Shown here: positions 43,551 through 54,645 of the stretch, piece after piece
How the letters are laid out: each line of letters opens with the position of its first letter
How positions within the stretch are numbered: position 1 is the stretch's first letter
Assembly (NCBI GenBank): GCA_922989275.2
Contig: OV277872.1
Coordinates: 29,156,119 to 29,220,118, forward strand
Origin: Gari tellinella
Lineage: Eukaryota; Mollusca; Bivalvia; Cardiida; Psammobiidae
Length of the DNA: 64,000 nucleotides
Reading direction: 5' to 3'
The notes under the pieces: generated by a model
What the model was told of the DNA's origin: nothing
Databases searched by the model: none
Seen by the model: the letters and a program-made list of their open reading frames with translations, nothing else
Made by a program: the position numbers and the translations under genes

Positions 43551-44043
43551 TACCCCTGTACTGCCAAAATATAACCTGGTTTGTATATACGCATTTTACC
43601 GCTTTTAATTTTTCCTCCACGGAAGAAAATAGCCCATTTGTTACAGTAATGAGTATAACCTATATCTTAGCAATCAGGGGCCCGTTTCATAAAACTTCGT
43701 ACGACAAATGTTGTCGTAAGTCAGATTATAAAACTCTCAATAAGTATTTATTTCTCCATCTAATCCTGTCTTGTTACATCTTTTTGCAATCGTCTTGAAA
43801 AGACGATTCCAAAAAGGTGTCACAAGACAGGATTTGATAGAGAAATCAGAGATTAAATGTATTTTAAAGTTTTGACTTACGACAACATTTGTCGTACGAA
43901 GTTTTATGAAACGGACCCCTGTAGCTTAAAACAGACTGCAAGTAAAGCAGAATGTGCCTTAAAGCCCATTCTGCTTTACTTTCATCCTGCTTTAGCTGTC
44001 GACTGTCTTCAAAAATAAAAACAGACTATGGAGAAAAGTGTTG
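43551..44043. mobile_element. family D element interrupted by a family E element
   Basis: TACCCCTGTACTGCC.. ..TATATCTTAGCAATCA, then E, then GTAGCTTAAAACAGACTGC with a class 2 hairpin. Confidence 0.7.
43677..43919. mobile_element. family E element
   Basis: GGGGCCCGTTTCATAAAAC and complement with one change; GTACGACAA inner repeat; class 3-like hairpin centre TCTTGAAAAGA. Confidence 0.85.
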
Positions 44044-44346
44044 AACTTCAAACACACCGGTAGTTGAGATTTTAAACAAGTGAATCAGTCATGTTCGACT
44101 TAAGCGAGGTCAAGTTATTAAACTTCAACTAAGAAATACCGGCGCATTCAACTTTAAGGAGTTTTAGATATCTCAGTTTAACTGCTCCTTAAAGAAGCAT
44201 TTAATAGGCAGGTAGTTTCTTAAGCAGGATAAAAATAAAACAAAGTTTCATACTTGTAGTTAAATTCTGCTGTTAAGCTGCTACAAAATACCTTTAACAT
44301 AATCAATTAGTATTCCTTCGACTGGCCACTAAAGTTACTTTGTTTA
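44044..44346. other. anonymous DNA with a weak class 2 hairpin remnant
   Basis: TTAAGCAGGATAAAAATAAA is the only recognisable piece (about 44220). Confidence 0.35.
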
Positions 44347-44512
44347 CAGTGGGGAAGACGTAAAAGGAAAAAGAAACGCACAAATGACTACAGAAAATGA
44401 CAATACATGTATTTTGATAATTGTAATATTTAATCTTTATCTGAGTAGCAAAGAGTATGGGGCCTGATTAGGCCCCAAACTGTTTGCTGTGGGCTTAATC
44501 GATTTATTGAAA
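44347..44512 (+). mobile_element. family B element, hairpin shortened, right end lost
   Basis: CAGTGGGGAAGACGTAAAAG left. The hairpin is reduced to GGGGCCTGATTAGGCCCC. Confidence 0.65.
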
Positions 44513-44878
44513 TTCAACTTAAAAATACTGGTACGATCGATTTAGGCGAGTTCGAAGTATCGAGTTTCGGCTGTATTATATTAATGATATGTAGTAAAAT
44601 TGATTATCGATATAGCCAACTAAGAAACGTTCATTTAAATAGGGCTAAACTGGGCCCGGGTATTATTCACTTGCCACAGCCCAGATCTCGCCCAGGGTAA
44701 ATACCCAGGTGCACCGACCACATTGCTACATGTATTACCCCTGAAGAAATCACAGATCGTAAGTTGACATGTACTCGGCTAATTGGGCTTTATCGATAAA
44801 CATGTACAGAGTATTTCCCCTTGGTGGTTTACGTCCCTTGCCCGCTGGGTAGTGGTGAGCCTGTTTAGTAGCCATATT

Positions 44879-44934
44879 TGACAATATTAGTAACAAGGTG
44901 TCTCTTTCTTTCTTTCTCTCGTTCTCTTTCTCCC

Positions 44935-44966
<32 letters not shown>

Positions 44967-45000
44967 CTCCCCATCTCTCTCTCTCTTTCTTTCTTTACCC
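44879..45000 (+). repeat. CT-rich and (AT)n microsatellites
   Basis: TTTCTTTCTTTCTCTC-type runs surround a TATATA run at about 44934-44965. Confidence 0.88.
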
Positions 45001-45328
45001 GGTTCTGATCTGGATCCAAACTGTTTCCAAATGTTAGCCAAAGAATGTGGATTCACAGGCGTACCAACGTTTAGGTAGCTACGGGCCTGACTTTCAGCCT
45101 TGTTAACACATTTTGCAAACAATGTAGAGTCACGACCACTTAAAAGAAGGCAAACAGTTACTTTTTATTATTTGTGAAAGAATGCAGGAAATAAAATAAA
45201 AAACAGGTGACTGATAAATGTAGGATAGAAATACTGCAAAATTGCATTTAGCAACCACCTGTAATATAGACTACTTGTAGGTATTGTGTTGAATGGTTCG
45301 TCACTACCTGACACCTAGTATAGTGGTT

Positions 45329-45372
45329 ATTTGCAAACAGTTTCGGTCCTCACCAGGATACAAACTGTTTAA
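45329..45372. repeat. shortened class 1 hairpin
   Basis: GCAAACAGTTTCGGTCC, a 6-base centre, then GGATACAAACTGTTT. Confidence 0.6.
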
Positions 45373-45462
45373 CACTCATTTCAATATTTAAGTGACACTC
45401 ATTTCAAATATAAGAGAAAATACATGAAATATCAATATTAGAAAAAAGCAGACGACTATTAT

Positions 45463-45672
45463 TTTACCCTTTCCCTCTCAATGACGTCAAAAACGCGTTT
45501 GCAAACAGGATCAGGATCAACCTGTTTGCGGCTTGTTTTGAATTTACGTCAGTTAAACTGCCTCAAATCTAACTTAACGTTATTGCAGAAAACAATATTG
45601 AAGCAGACGACATTTATGACGATGGAGGGGTAAAATCCTCACGATAAATACGTTTGATCATGAAAGGGTTAA
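45463..45672. mobile_element. family F element with a strongly shortened hairpin
   Basis: ACCCTTTCCCTCTCAATGAC left, CATGAAAGGGTTAA right. The hairpin is only GCAAACAGGATC..AACCTGTTTGC. Confidence 0.72.
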
Positions 45673-45700
45673 AACTGATGACGCCATAACAGTGAAGGAG

Positions 45701-45959
45701 TTAACTCTTTGAACCCTAGTCACGTATATATTCGTCATTTGCAAACAGCATACCTGTTAGGAGTACACTTGTCTTATGCAAACAGTGTAGACCCTAATAA
45801 GAGGGCTCCTTAAGGAACCCTCTGATCAGGTTCTACACTGTTTGTCATTTTGAATATATTGAACCAAAAAAAAAACACCATAAAAAGTAAAAAAAAATCG
45901 AGTAGACTAAATTGAAAATTAGAATTGTCCATTTTAGGTTTCAGGGAGGAAAGGGTTAA
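45701..45959 (+). mobile_element. family C element
   Basis: TTAACTCTTTGAACCCTAG to GGGAGGAAAGGGTTAA. Class 1 hairpin with TTAA centre. Confidence 0.85.
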
Positions 45960-46169
45960 TATAAGTTTGACTGTAGTTATAAAACTAATGACCAGATTCA
46001 GTGGTTGCTGACCTTTCAGTATAGTTAGCTGTTCAATATAGGAAGTACGTAGTATTTAAAATAAATGTTGACTCAATGATCTGGCGGTTTAGTTTTTATT
46101 TCGGAGGTCCTGTAGTTTCTGCAAACATTTACACAACAGTCTGCAAAGTTGACATGCATATAACTGGGA

Positions 46170-46760
46170 CAGTGGAAAAGACGTCATTCTCTTGTGGGTA
46201 TTTAATATCATTTTTGACTCTTCTAGAACAGGTATATTTTGAACCAGTCTACTGTTACATTTGTTTGGTATATGTTTTTTCATATATTATCAGTAGTCTC
46301 TACAGAGGGCTGAATGATTGAATGGTTAGCCCTTTACCCCATAGCCTGGTTCTAGTATTGGAAATGTATGACCACTTAAAGCAGGTTGAAAGTAAAGCAG
46401 AATGCGCCTTAATGCGCATTCTGCTTTACTTTCAGCATGCCTTAAGCTATAATCTGCTAGAATGTAGAAACTATATCTTTATGACACATGTTTATGATCG
46501 TTTAAGTTGAAACTATTTTCTTCAGTGGAGGAGTATTTTTTAAGGGCGCTAAAAGGCGCTTCTATCGAGGAAAGGGATACATGAAACGAAATACAATACA
46601 ATGAAGTATAGAAATGAAAAGGTGTTGAAATTATTTATGACTCATCTTGATCGATATGGCAAACAATTTTGAGTCTGTTCAGACGCCGGGCGACCAGATG
46701 TCCGATATAACTCCAAACTGCTTGCAATGAACATAGCATATAACATATATATCAATATGT
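46170..46760 (+). mobile_element. family B element interrupted by a C-variant piece and a family D element
   Basis: CAGTGGAAAAGACGTCATTC left end, then C-variant DNA (46195-46320), then D (46326-46577), then B interior GAAACGAAATACAATAC and core GACGCCGGGCGACC. The right end is eroded. Confidence 0.6.
46326..46577. mobile_element. family D element nested in B
   Basis: TTAGCCCTTTACCCCATAGCC left, TATCGAGGAAAGGG right, near-perfect class 2 hairpin with TTAA centre. Confidence 0.78.
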
Positions 46761-46937
46761 TTTTGTGAAACGCCATTGCCATGGTGTGAGTATGGCTTCT
46801 AAATACACGTAACCTTGACCTTTGACTGACATAACCCAACTTGTACTGACCTTTAAAACTACATTTGATAGAGACTTCATTGAGCCTATCATTTTCACAT
46901 CGCATAACTTCCAACTTTTTTGTCTATTCCTTTTACA

Positions 46938-47540
46938 ATTAGAGATATTATTGCCATGGGTTCATGTTACTGATTCTGATAATTTGTTTTACAATGGTCT
47001 TATTCCTGTAGGCGAAACCCGAGGAAATTATCAAACTGTCTACTTTCTGAGAATTCACCTCAATTTTCAAATCCACTGAATTCTACATTGTTATGTTCTT
47101 CGAGATGTTATATGGGGTTCAATTGACCCTTGAAAGGTACAGTGGAGAATCTGTTATTCTTTCCCGTTTAAACGCAAACGTACGCAAACGCAAAGCAGTA
47201 AAACATAGAAAAGTACAACTTTTGCACAATTCTGATAATTCATGTTTATCTTGGTGGCAAACAGTTTGGAGCCTGATCAGACGCCGGGTTACCCGGCGTC
47301 TGATCTGGCTCCAAACTGTTTGCACTGCAAATAATAGTTTTAGCGTAAACGCGTTTATTGGGAAAGAATAACAGATTCTCCACTGTACAACATTGTTTTT
47401 ACAAACGAATAACATTTCTAAGAACATTACAATGTAGAATTCAATGGATTTGAAAATGTTGGTGACTTTGATATGAAACAAGTGTATACTATCAGAATCC
47501 GTAGAGTGAACCCTTGGCAATAATATTAACAAATTTGGAA
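46938..47540. repeat. inverted pair of anonymous segments around a family B element
   Basis: The segment with TTATTGCCATGGGTTCATG to GAATTCTACATTGTTATG (about 46948-47120) recurs in reverse at about 47390-47540. The B element lies between. Confidence 0.6.
47140..47385 (+). mobile_element. family B element
   Basis: Full length with TA flanks and an intact class 1 hairpin. Confidence 0.92.
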
Positions 47541-47651
47541 GAAATCGAACAAAACTGTTGGACGTTTTTCGGTGAGAAAGTGACAGACCTATGAAGGTTT
47601 TACTCTTGGTGCTTAGCAAACTTTGAGTAGTTTGTTTCTTCTGGTACATAT

Positions 47652-47738
47652 TGATAACTGTATAAAGTGGAACTATTTTCTTCAGTGGATAATTAAATTA
47701 GATTCGTTAATAGGTGTATTTATGGGGTAATGGGTTAA
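47652..47738. mobile_element. family D right-end fragment
   Basis: GAACTATTTTCTTCAGTGG to ATGGGGTAATGGGTTAA. Confidence 0.65.
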
Positions 47739-47993
47739 ACAGCTACCGGTCATAAGGAGCATGACTGTGTCTTCATTAATAAGTTGCCGAATCAGGTGAA
47801 CAGATGTTTGGGCTGTTGTTCTTGTTGTTAAGAAGGATTCACGTCCGCTCAAAGCCATGTACTGGTGCAGTATCCAATTCCTTGCATCGTCTCATTGTTA
47901 TGGGGAGTTGATGTTTGGGCTCGAGAAGTGTGTCAAGTTTTATAGCCTTCCGTGTAAGCAGAGAGTTTTCAAACTGATTTCAGTACCATTGTA

Positions 47994-48323
47994 CAGCGCT
48001 CCCTCCCCGCAACGGCCCCGAACAACGGTTCCTTCCTTACAATAACGCTTGACGTTGTTCCCAAAATAAGACAATTATGTCCAACATTTTCACGGCTTCA
48101 ATAGCGTCTGCTAAAATTGTCGTCTGCTGTTTTTCTAAAGCTAGATATTAGCGGTAAAAAGTTCTCCGAAAAGCATGATGACCAGTGACAAGCAGCTTGA
48201 ATCCTGATCTGGAATTAACCTGTTTTCAAATATAAACCAATTTCCCTCCCTATAACAACCCCTTTTGAACAACGCACACAATCTGTGTTTCCCATTGGGT
48301 GTTGTTGTAGAGAGGTAGCACTG
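47994..48323. mobile_element. family G element (TA target)
   Basis: CAGCGCTCCCTCCCCGCAAC left; GTAGAGAGGTAGCACTG right; TA on both sides. The core is a decayed class 1 hairpin (CAAGCAGCTTGAATCCTGAT..AACCTGTTT). Confidence 0.72.
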
Positions 48324-48373
48324 TACTCGTTGTAAGAACTTTTTGACGCCATCTGGTTCCGTGTGAGACGGTA

Positions 48374-48619
48374 CAGTGGAGAATCTGTTATTCTTTCCCG
48401 TTTAAACGCAAACGTACGCAAACGCAAAGCACTAACACATAGAAAAGTACAACTTTTGGACAATTCTGATAATTCATGTTTATCTTGGTGGCAAACAGTT
48501 TGGAGCCTGATCAGACGCCGGGTTACCCGGCGTCTGATCTGGCTCCAAACTGTTTGCTCTGCAAATAATAGTTTTAGCGTAAACGCGTTTATTGGGAAAG
48601 AATAACACATTCTCCACTG
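48374..48619 (+). mobile_element. family B element
   Basis: Full length with TA flanks; hairpin GACGCCGGGTTACCCGGCGTC. Confidence 0.92.
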
Positions 48620-48782
48620 TAGTATATAGATTTGAGTAGCATTGTACTCGTTATTAGCACTTTTACATCTTATTCTGCTGGTATATCCACTTCCTTAAGG
48701 ACGCCATCAGCTAAATGTATGTAACACATAAACAAAAGTATTAATGAATGCCAATTCAAAAGAAAAATCAACCTCAACACGA

Positions 48783-49162
48783 GTGATAAACAAGTTGGAT
48801 CCAGATCAGACGACGAGTCAAAGGGAATCTGGTCTCGGTCCAAACTATTTTCTCGTGCTAGCCAAGTCGCTCCTAGCATGATAAGAACTAATCATTAGGC
48901 TGAAAGGATATAAAAATCAAGGCAAGCACCGTCAATAACATGTTTATTCAAGACGAAATCTTCGTCAAAAGAGCACTGTCCTTCAGATGGAATTGTCCTT
49001 CAACAGACACCTTTGTAAAGTAAATTCTACTTTCAAATCGTCGTCTGTATTTTTTTCATTTCCTTTCGTGCGATGACATTGAAAGACTTTAAACGTGCAG
49101 TTTGGATCAATATCAGACGTCGAGTTACTCAGCGTCTGATCTTGATCAAAATTGTTTGTATG
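48783..49162. repeat. two solo class 1 hairpins (48783-48852 and 49096-49162)
   Basis: AAACAAGTTGGATCCAGATC.. and GCAGTTTGGATCAATATCAG.. each pair with a degraded partner. No terminal repeats. Confidence 0.55.
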
Positions 49163-49192
49163 TGTTGGTAATTTCGGTGGTTAACATAAGGG

Positions 49193-49438
49193 ATAACTCT
49201 TTCGCTGCCAAAATGATCGTGAGGTGTTTACCCCTTCACCGTTTAATTATCGTCTGCTTTAATATTGTTGTCTGCAATAACGTTTCAAAGTTAGATTTAA
49301 GGCAGTTTAACTGATGTTATGTCAAAACAAGTGGCAAACAGTTTTGGTCCTGATCAGACGCCGCGACACGCGGCGTATGATCAGGACCAAAACTTTTTGT
49401 AAATGCGCTTTATGACGTCATTGAGAGAGAAAGGGTAA
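49193..49438. mobile_element. family F element
   Basis: AACTCTTTCGCTGCC left, GAGAGAGAAAGGGTAA right. Hairpin GACGCCGCGACACGCGGCGT, with GGTCC in both arms. Confidence 0.78.
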
Positions 49439-49814
49439 AGACAAATCTGGAAACTGCATTATTCATTAAAGCAACCATTAAAATGTTCTTTACTCTAATC
49501 GTTTAACGAGGCTATGACAGGTAGTTGATATGTCGACAATCAGTTTACGATCAGTTTAGAAGCATTTAAATGCATTCCGGAAATGATGTTGACGTCACTT
49601 CCGTTTGTTTTACGATTAATGGCAGTCGGACGACTTCCGGTTCAGTAACCTAGGTTGCAACTTGCAAGGTTATCAATGAATAAAACAACAGTCATGGTTT
49701 TTTTATTATCAATGTTGTGTATAGTACATTCTGCAAAGCGTAAGAGTACATCGAAGCATGAGTGTTTGTTTTCTTGCCTGTCACGTGACCAGATAGAGGT
49801 TGGTGCGTCATATG

Positions 49815-50060
49815 CAGGGCTGTCATAAGTTGACGTGAAAAATCCTAAGATTACCAAACTTGCATTTTTCAAGTGTGATTTTACGAAATCGTACCTGTAC
49901 CCCATAGTCTGTTTCTAGTTTTGTTGACGAGCGACTACTTAAAGCAGGCTGTAAGTTAAGCAGAATGCGCCTTAAGGCGCATTCTGTGTTACTTTCAGCC
50001 TGCTTTAAGCTAAAAAAAAATCCGAACATTTAGGAAAAATCCGGAGAAATGGCAGCCCTG
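49815..50060. mobile_element. family H element, 6-bp target duplication CATATG
   Basis: CAGGGCTGTCAT left, AAATGGCAGCCCTG right; CATATG at 49809-49814 and 50061-50066. The inside contains a family D-like class 2 hairpin (49893-50015). Confidence 0.78.
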
Positions 50061-50221
50061 CATATGACACGGGAAAATAATTAGTTAAAGAGACTGAAAA
50101 ATAAAATTAATAATGTCATAACGAAATAATTTGTAATTGTTTGTCAAACGCTAATATTAACACATAAATAATAGTTAAGGAAAAGAAATTCTGTTTTAAA
50201 AATGCATTTCAATTTTTTTGT

Positions 50222-50312
50222 TAGCTCGGGTGGGATTCAAACCGGGGACCCGGTCAATATAAAATAAAAAGTGAGTCAGACGTCTCGAGCACTAAGCCAG
50301 CCGCCCATACTT
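50222..50312 (-). repeat. tRNA-like SINE head
   Basis: On the minus strand, CTGGCTTAGTGCTCGAG resembles an A box and GGTTTGAATCCCA a B box, with a long variable region between as in Ser/Leu tRNAs. No full cloverleaf was found. Confidence 0.55.
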
Positions 50313-50319
50313 TTGTCGG

Positions 50320-50428
50320 TGGTAACCTGGAGTCTGGTCAGGTCCAAACTGTTTTGCCACCGTCAGATTACAAATACATGTACCCGTATTGTGGTTTATT
50401 GGGAAAGAATAACGAATTAGCTACCGTA
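50320..50428 (-). mobile_element. partial family B element
   Basis: A short hairpin GGAGTCTGGTCAGGTCC with ACTGTTTTGCCACC, then TTTATTGGGAAAGAATAACG. Confidence 0.55.
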
Positions 50429-50833
50429 GAAAGGCTCATAATTATAGTGAGGGAATGTTTAAAAGAGACTTTGCAATGACGAATATCTTCTTTACTCTCA
50501 AACTACTCTAGTCAACACTTTTATAACTCACTCAAACCTGTAAACCCCATTTTCAAGTTAAGTCAACTTTATTCCGTTTGTGACGTTCTAGCAATATACT
50601 ACAAAATGACAAGAAATGCAGATCATGGTTATATGGTTTATCAGTGGCCTCTTGCACTAGTTTATTTTATCATAACTTACACTGTTGCAATTAAAATGTA
50701 TTCGTCTACTCCCGTGGTTCATTAAAAACTAATATGTGCGTCTCAAAATGAGTTACTTTTTTAAACATGCCTTATGGTTACCATTTTAACATTTGAACCA
50801 TAGAGGTGACGTGAATCTTTACAATGGAGAATG

Positions 50834-51477
50834 GAGAAGGCGAGGTGTTATTTTTGTTGTTTAATTTTTTTCACCTTGTCAGTAAGGACCTCATTTATTG
50901 CCCCTGTCATAGGTGTGTTAAGGTCGGGGAGCTTTGTACATTTATTAATATTAAGATATTTATGTACAACAACCATCATTAAAAAAAATCAAACATACTT
51001 TAACGATTATCCATATTCATCAATACCTTTGTACTTTCGAACATATATAGGTGCATACATGCATACATTTGAGAAAAAAAAACCCTAAACAAAATAAAAA
51101 AACACACCCAATATATCAATCTGTGTTTTACGACAAAATAGCAAGCTTTAGACATGAATAAATTGTGCTTTAAAGTTAGGTAGTTCCTTACACCCTGTGT
51201 TGTTGGGTTTATATTTATTATGTTTGTACTGGAAAATATACAATTTAATAAAATAAATTAGAATAAGATTCTTTACATTATCCGCGTTATGTCTAAAACC
51301 AAAGAGCATTGTTTCAATATTAAGAGTTCGAAAAGCTTAATGAATGGAAAAGGTGTGTTTTTAGTAGTGTTTGGCTGATAGGGCACCAACAAAACAAAAG
51401 GTCGACAGTTTCTGTGTCTTTGTTACAAAAAGTACACAACGGGCTATCGGTATCATTATTTCATTTTGAATAATTTG
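50834..51477 (-). mobile_element. LINE 3' fragment flanked by a long target-like duplication
   Basis: AACATTTGAACCATAG..GTGACGTG..TTTACA..GGAGA occurs at 50788-50830 and again at 51478-51523. The enclosed DNA includes the reverse-transcriptase tail at 51148-51460 and AT-rich sequence downstream of it. Confidence 0.55.
51148..51460 (-). pseudogene. LINE reverse-transcriptase C-terminal remnant (zf-RVT-like)
   Basis: The minus strand reads NNDTDSPLCTFCNKDTETVD with LLFCWCP after it, the C-x2-C...C pattern of the zinc-binding domain that follows many LINE reverse transcriptases. After a frameshift a second part begins ETMLFGFRHNADNVKNLILI and ends with a stop at 51150, like the usual LFG..N.LIL tail. 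The part upstream of the domain is closed by a stop. The clade is unknown; it resembles the C-terminal ends of CR1/L2-like and other non-LTR elements. Confidence 0.75.
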
Positions 51478-51515
51478 AACATTTGAACCATAGTGACGTG
51501 TATCTGCGTTCTTTA

Positions 51516-51726
51516 CAGAGGAGATATCTATTATTTTCATTGCAAACAGTTTGGAGCCGGATCAGACGCCGTGTAACCCGGCGTCTGATCAGGCTCCAGA
51601 CTGTTTGCAAATCAGATTTAAATGAATTGTCAGAAAGGTCGAACAAATGTCATTTTCTGTGTTTTATTGAGATGCATTTGCGTTTCGTTTGCGTTTAAAC
51701 GGGAAAGAATAAAGTTTTCTCCACTG
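51516..51726 (-). mobile_element. family B element
   Basis: CAGAGGAGATATCTATTATT left and AAAGTTTTCTCCACTG right; intact class 1 hairpin. Confidence 0.82.
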
Positions 51727-52327
51727 TATCAGAAGTATATTTCTGTAGAAGTTATCCAAACTTTCGTTTTAGGGGAGTCCTAGTTTGTGAGTATCAACTG
51801 CCTAGGTCGCTATCTGAGACCTTGGCTCAATGTTTTGGCAACATTGCAAGATGACTGTGCTGACTTGAGGCTAATTTTATCAACAAAGGCACTAGGTCGT
51901 TACTTAGTTCATTCTCATTAATTTTCTACTCAAGGTTTCACTAATTTATCTCGTGGTTAAAGGAATCCGGGCCAAGTTTAAATATAGCCCATAGCCGATA
52001 TGGCAAATTAACATTAATTGTCTGGCCTTGGGTGACCTCGAAACCAATACATGTATGTCTCTGCGCGTTATGATGCATAAATGATCTTCGCACAATTTCC
52101 GAAATGTCAACCAAAGTTTTATTTTGTGCTTTTCCAGATTGATTGGGTAAATACCTAAAGAAGATTGAAAACCAAATGGTGTATTTGCCGCAGATGGCAT
52201 TAAACAATATACCTATTAGCGGTTAAGACACGTCCTCAAGTAAAACTTACGATGTTTAGTAAGACGAGCCCCTGAATCTTAATTTTGTTCTTTATATTTT
52301 CTACTCCGACTCTTTGTTTTAAACTTA
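51727..52327. other. anonymous DNA; two overlapping minus-strand open frames of unknown meaning
   Basis: Minus-strand frames 51941-52207 and 51946-52200 are both open for 84-88 codons. I recognise no family and see no splice context. Confidence 0.3.
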
Positions 52328-52563
52328 CAGTGGAGAATCTGTTATTCTTTCCCAATAAACGCGTTTACGCTAAAACTATTATTTGCGGTGCAAACAGTTT
52401 GGAGCCAGATCAGATGCCGGGTAACCCGGCGTCTGATCAGGCTCCAAACTGTTTGCCACCAAGATAAAAAAGAATTATCAGAATTGTCCAAAAGTTGTTC
52501 TTTTCTACGTTTTAGTGCTTTGCGTTTGCGTTTAAACGGGAAAGAATAACAGATTCTCCACTG
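52328..52563 (-). mobile_element. family B element
   Basis: CAGTGGAGAATCTGTTATTC and complement, TA flanks, class 1 hairpin. Confidence 0.92.
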
Positions 52564-52630
52564 TAATTCACATAGGATAGATTATAGACCTTCAGATATA
52601 ACGGTCATGTTGATGAGTGTTTTAATATAG

Positions 52631-52841
52631 ATAACCCTTTCACTCTCAATGACGTCATAAAGCGCATTTGCAAATAGTTTTGATCCTGATCAGACGCCGC
52701 GTAACGCAGAGTCTGATCATGATGAAAGTTGTTTGCAACTTGTTTTGAAATTACGTCAATCATACTGCCCTAAATCTAACTTTGAAACGATATTGCAGAC
52801 AGCAATATTGAAGCAGACGACGAATTTGATCGGTGAAAGCG
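52631..52841. mobile_element. family F element
   Basis: AACCCTTTCACTCTCAATGAC left and a GATCGGTGAAAG right end. Hairpin GATCCTGATCAGACGCCGCG. Confidence 0.75.
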
Positions 52842-52849
52842 TCGGTATA

Positions 52850-53175
52850 TATTTTAGAGAACATATTGGTTTGCTTTCCAGCACGGGTTCGAAAATCGAC
52901 AAAGCTCATTATTTTTTTTCTTTGAAATGCATTTTTAATGTAGACATTTCTCATAAACTTATATCTAAATTGTTGATGTATGCAGATGGTATCCATTCAT
53001 TTACAAACATATCAGCTTTAGACCAAATGTCGTTTTCAGTCTCGGGTTCATTTGAATCGATCTATACAAGGAAATTGTCATGTATATTATATTAACAATC
53101 CATTGTATCATGTTACAAGAAACATGTTAATGTTTACGTTACTTAATAAAATGTTTGAATCTTGAATCTTGAATT
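52850..53175 (+). mobile_element. possible LINE 3' end with TTGAATC tail repeat
   Basis: AATAAAATG is followed by TTTGAATCTTGAATCTTGAA, a short oligomer tail of the sort seen at CR1/L2-like LINE 3' ends. No reverse-transcriptase domain is visible upstream. Confidence 0.4.
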
Positions 53176-53402
53176 TATATTAGACAAACGTGTCTTGTGC
53201 GTTATTTATCTAATCTAGTAAGATTAATTCATATTTGGCCAGTCTTATTGAAGGATTTCTAGAGATTAAATGCCTTTAACGAGTGTCGAACGATGTTTCC
53301 GTTAGCTATAAATAACTAAACAAAACCACATTTTGTATTTCAAGGGATCAAGGGAAACTTCAATTTAGTTTTTGTTTTGATGGTTTCAACTCTTTGGAAC
53401 TA

Positions 53403-53755
53403 CAACGCTTCCTCTCTACAACGACACCCAATGGGATACAACAATTATATGCGTTGTTCGAAGGGAGTCGTTATAGGGAGGTAAATGGGCTTACATTTGC
53501 AAACATCTTTAATCCGTATTAGACACCGCGTAACGCGGTGTCTGATCTGGATTCAAGCTGTTTGTCACCAGTCATTAAGTTTTTTTCCTGTCAAAATATC
53601 CAATATGTAACTTTGAGAAAAACAGCCCACGACAACTTTAAGCAGACAATATTACAGCAGTAAAAGCGTTAGACGTAATTGTTTAGGGAACTGTGGCAAG
53701 GGTCGTTGTAAGGAGGGAGTCGTTGTTGGGATGGTCGTTGTAGGTAGGGAGCACT
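53403..53755. mobile_element. family G element (TA target)
   Basis: CAACGCTTCCTCTCTACAAC left, GTAGGTAGGGAGCACTG right, TA flanks. Repeated ACGACNCCC/GGGNGTCGTT motifs inside and a class 1 hairpin GACACCGCGTAACGCGGTGTC. Confidence 0.78.
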
Positions 53756-53842
53756 GTATATATAGTCAGCATCGAGTAAAATTATTTCACTCAGTCCTCA
53801 TCCGCTCAAGAGAAAAAACCCACTCTATGATATCTTTAGGTA

Positions 53843-54089
53843 CAGTGGAGAATCTGTTATTCTTTCCCAATAAACGCGTTTACGCTAATAACTATTATTT
53901 GCAGTGCAAACAGATTGGAGCCAGATCAGACGCCGGGTAACCCGGCGTCTGATCAGGCTTCAAACTGTTTGCCACCAAGATAAACAAGAATTATCAGAAT
54001 TGTCAAAAAGTTGTTCTTTACTACGTTTTAGTACTTTGCGTTTGCGTACGTTTGCGTTTAAACGGGAAAGAATAACAGATTCTCCACTG
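53843..54089 (-). mobile_element. family B element
   Basis: Full length, TA flanks, core GACGCCGGGTAACCCGGCGTC. Confidence 0.92.
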
Positions 54090-54502
54090 TATTATTAGTT
54101 CCTTAAAAACTTAAAAGTACTGTATTAGATGAAATTGTAAAACAAATTAAAACAATAAACTTCTAGAGAATAGACATTAAATCGTGAAGTTGATATGATA
54201 ATCGTAAAATTAGTAGAATCTACTTTCACTTTGTTGTGTGTATGAAACATTTCCGGACCAGCAAATGTGGCATGCTGCTTTGAAACGCGGCGGCACCGAG
54301 GATGGCCGAGTTCGCTTCCTTGAGATTGTTTAATGAAACTTAATAGAAACTTTAATAGAAATTGTTTTTAAAGATTTCTCACAATAGATCTACTTTTCAT
54401 TCCATTCCATACCACTGTGTTTCAGTTTGGAACAACCATCAGACCTCTTAAGCACTTTTGATTATTATTCGTTTCTTTGTTCATTTCAATTTAAGGGACC
54501 TA

Positions 54503-54641
54503 CAGTGGAAGCAATTCCTACCAATATAAACTTAACTCGTACTAAATGTTTATGAAGAAAAACGTAATTTTCTAACACTGTACTGCACTGCATTTAGTTT
54601 GCGTTTAAACGGGAAAGAATAAAGTCGACTCTACATGTAAA
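54503..54641. mobile_element. family B ends without core
   Basis: CAGTGGAAGCAATTCC left and GTTTGCGTTTAAACGGGAAAG near the right. The hairpin is absent. Confidence 0.5.
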
Positions 54642-54645
54642 CGCT

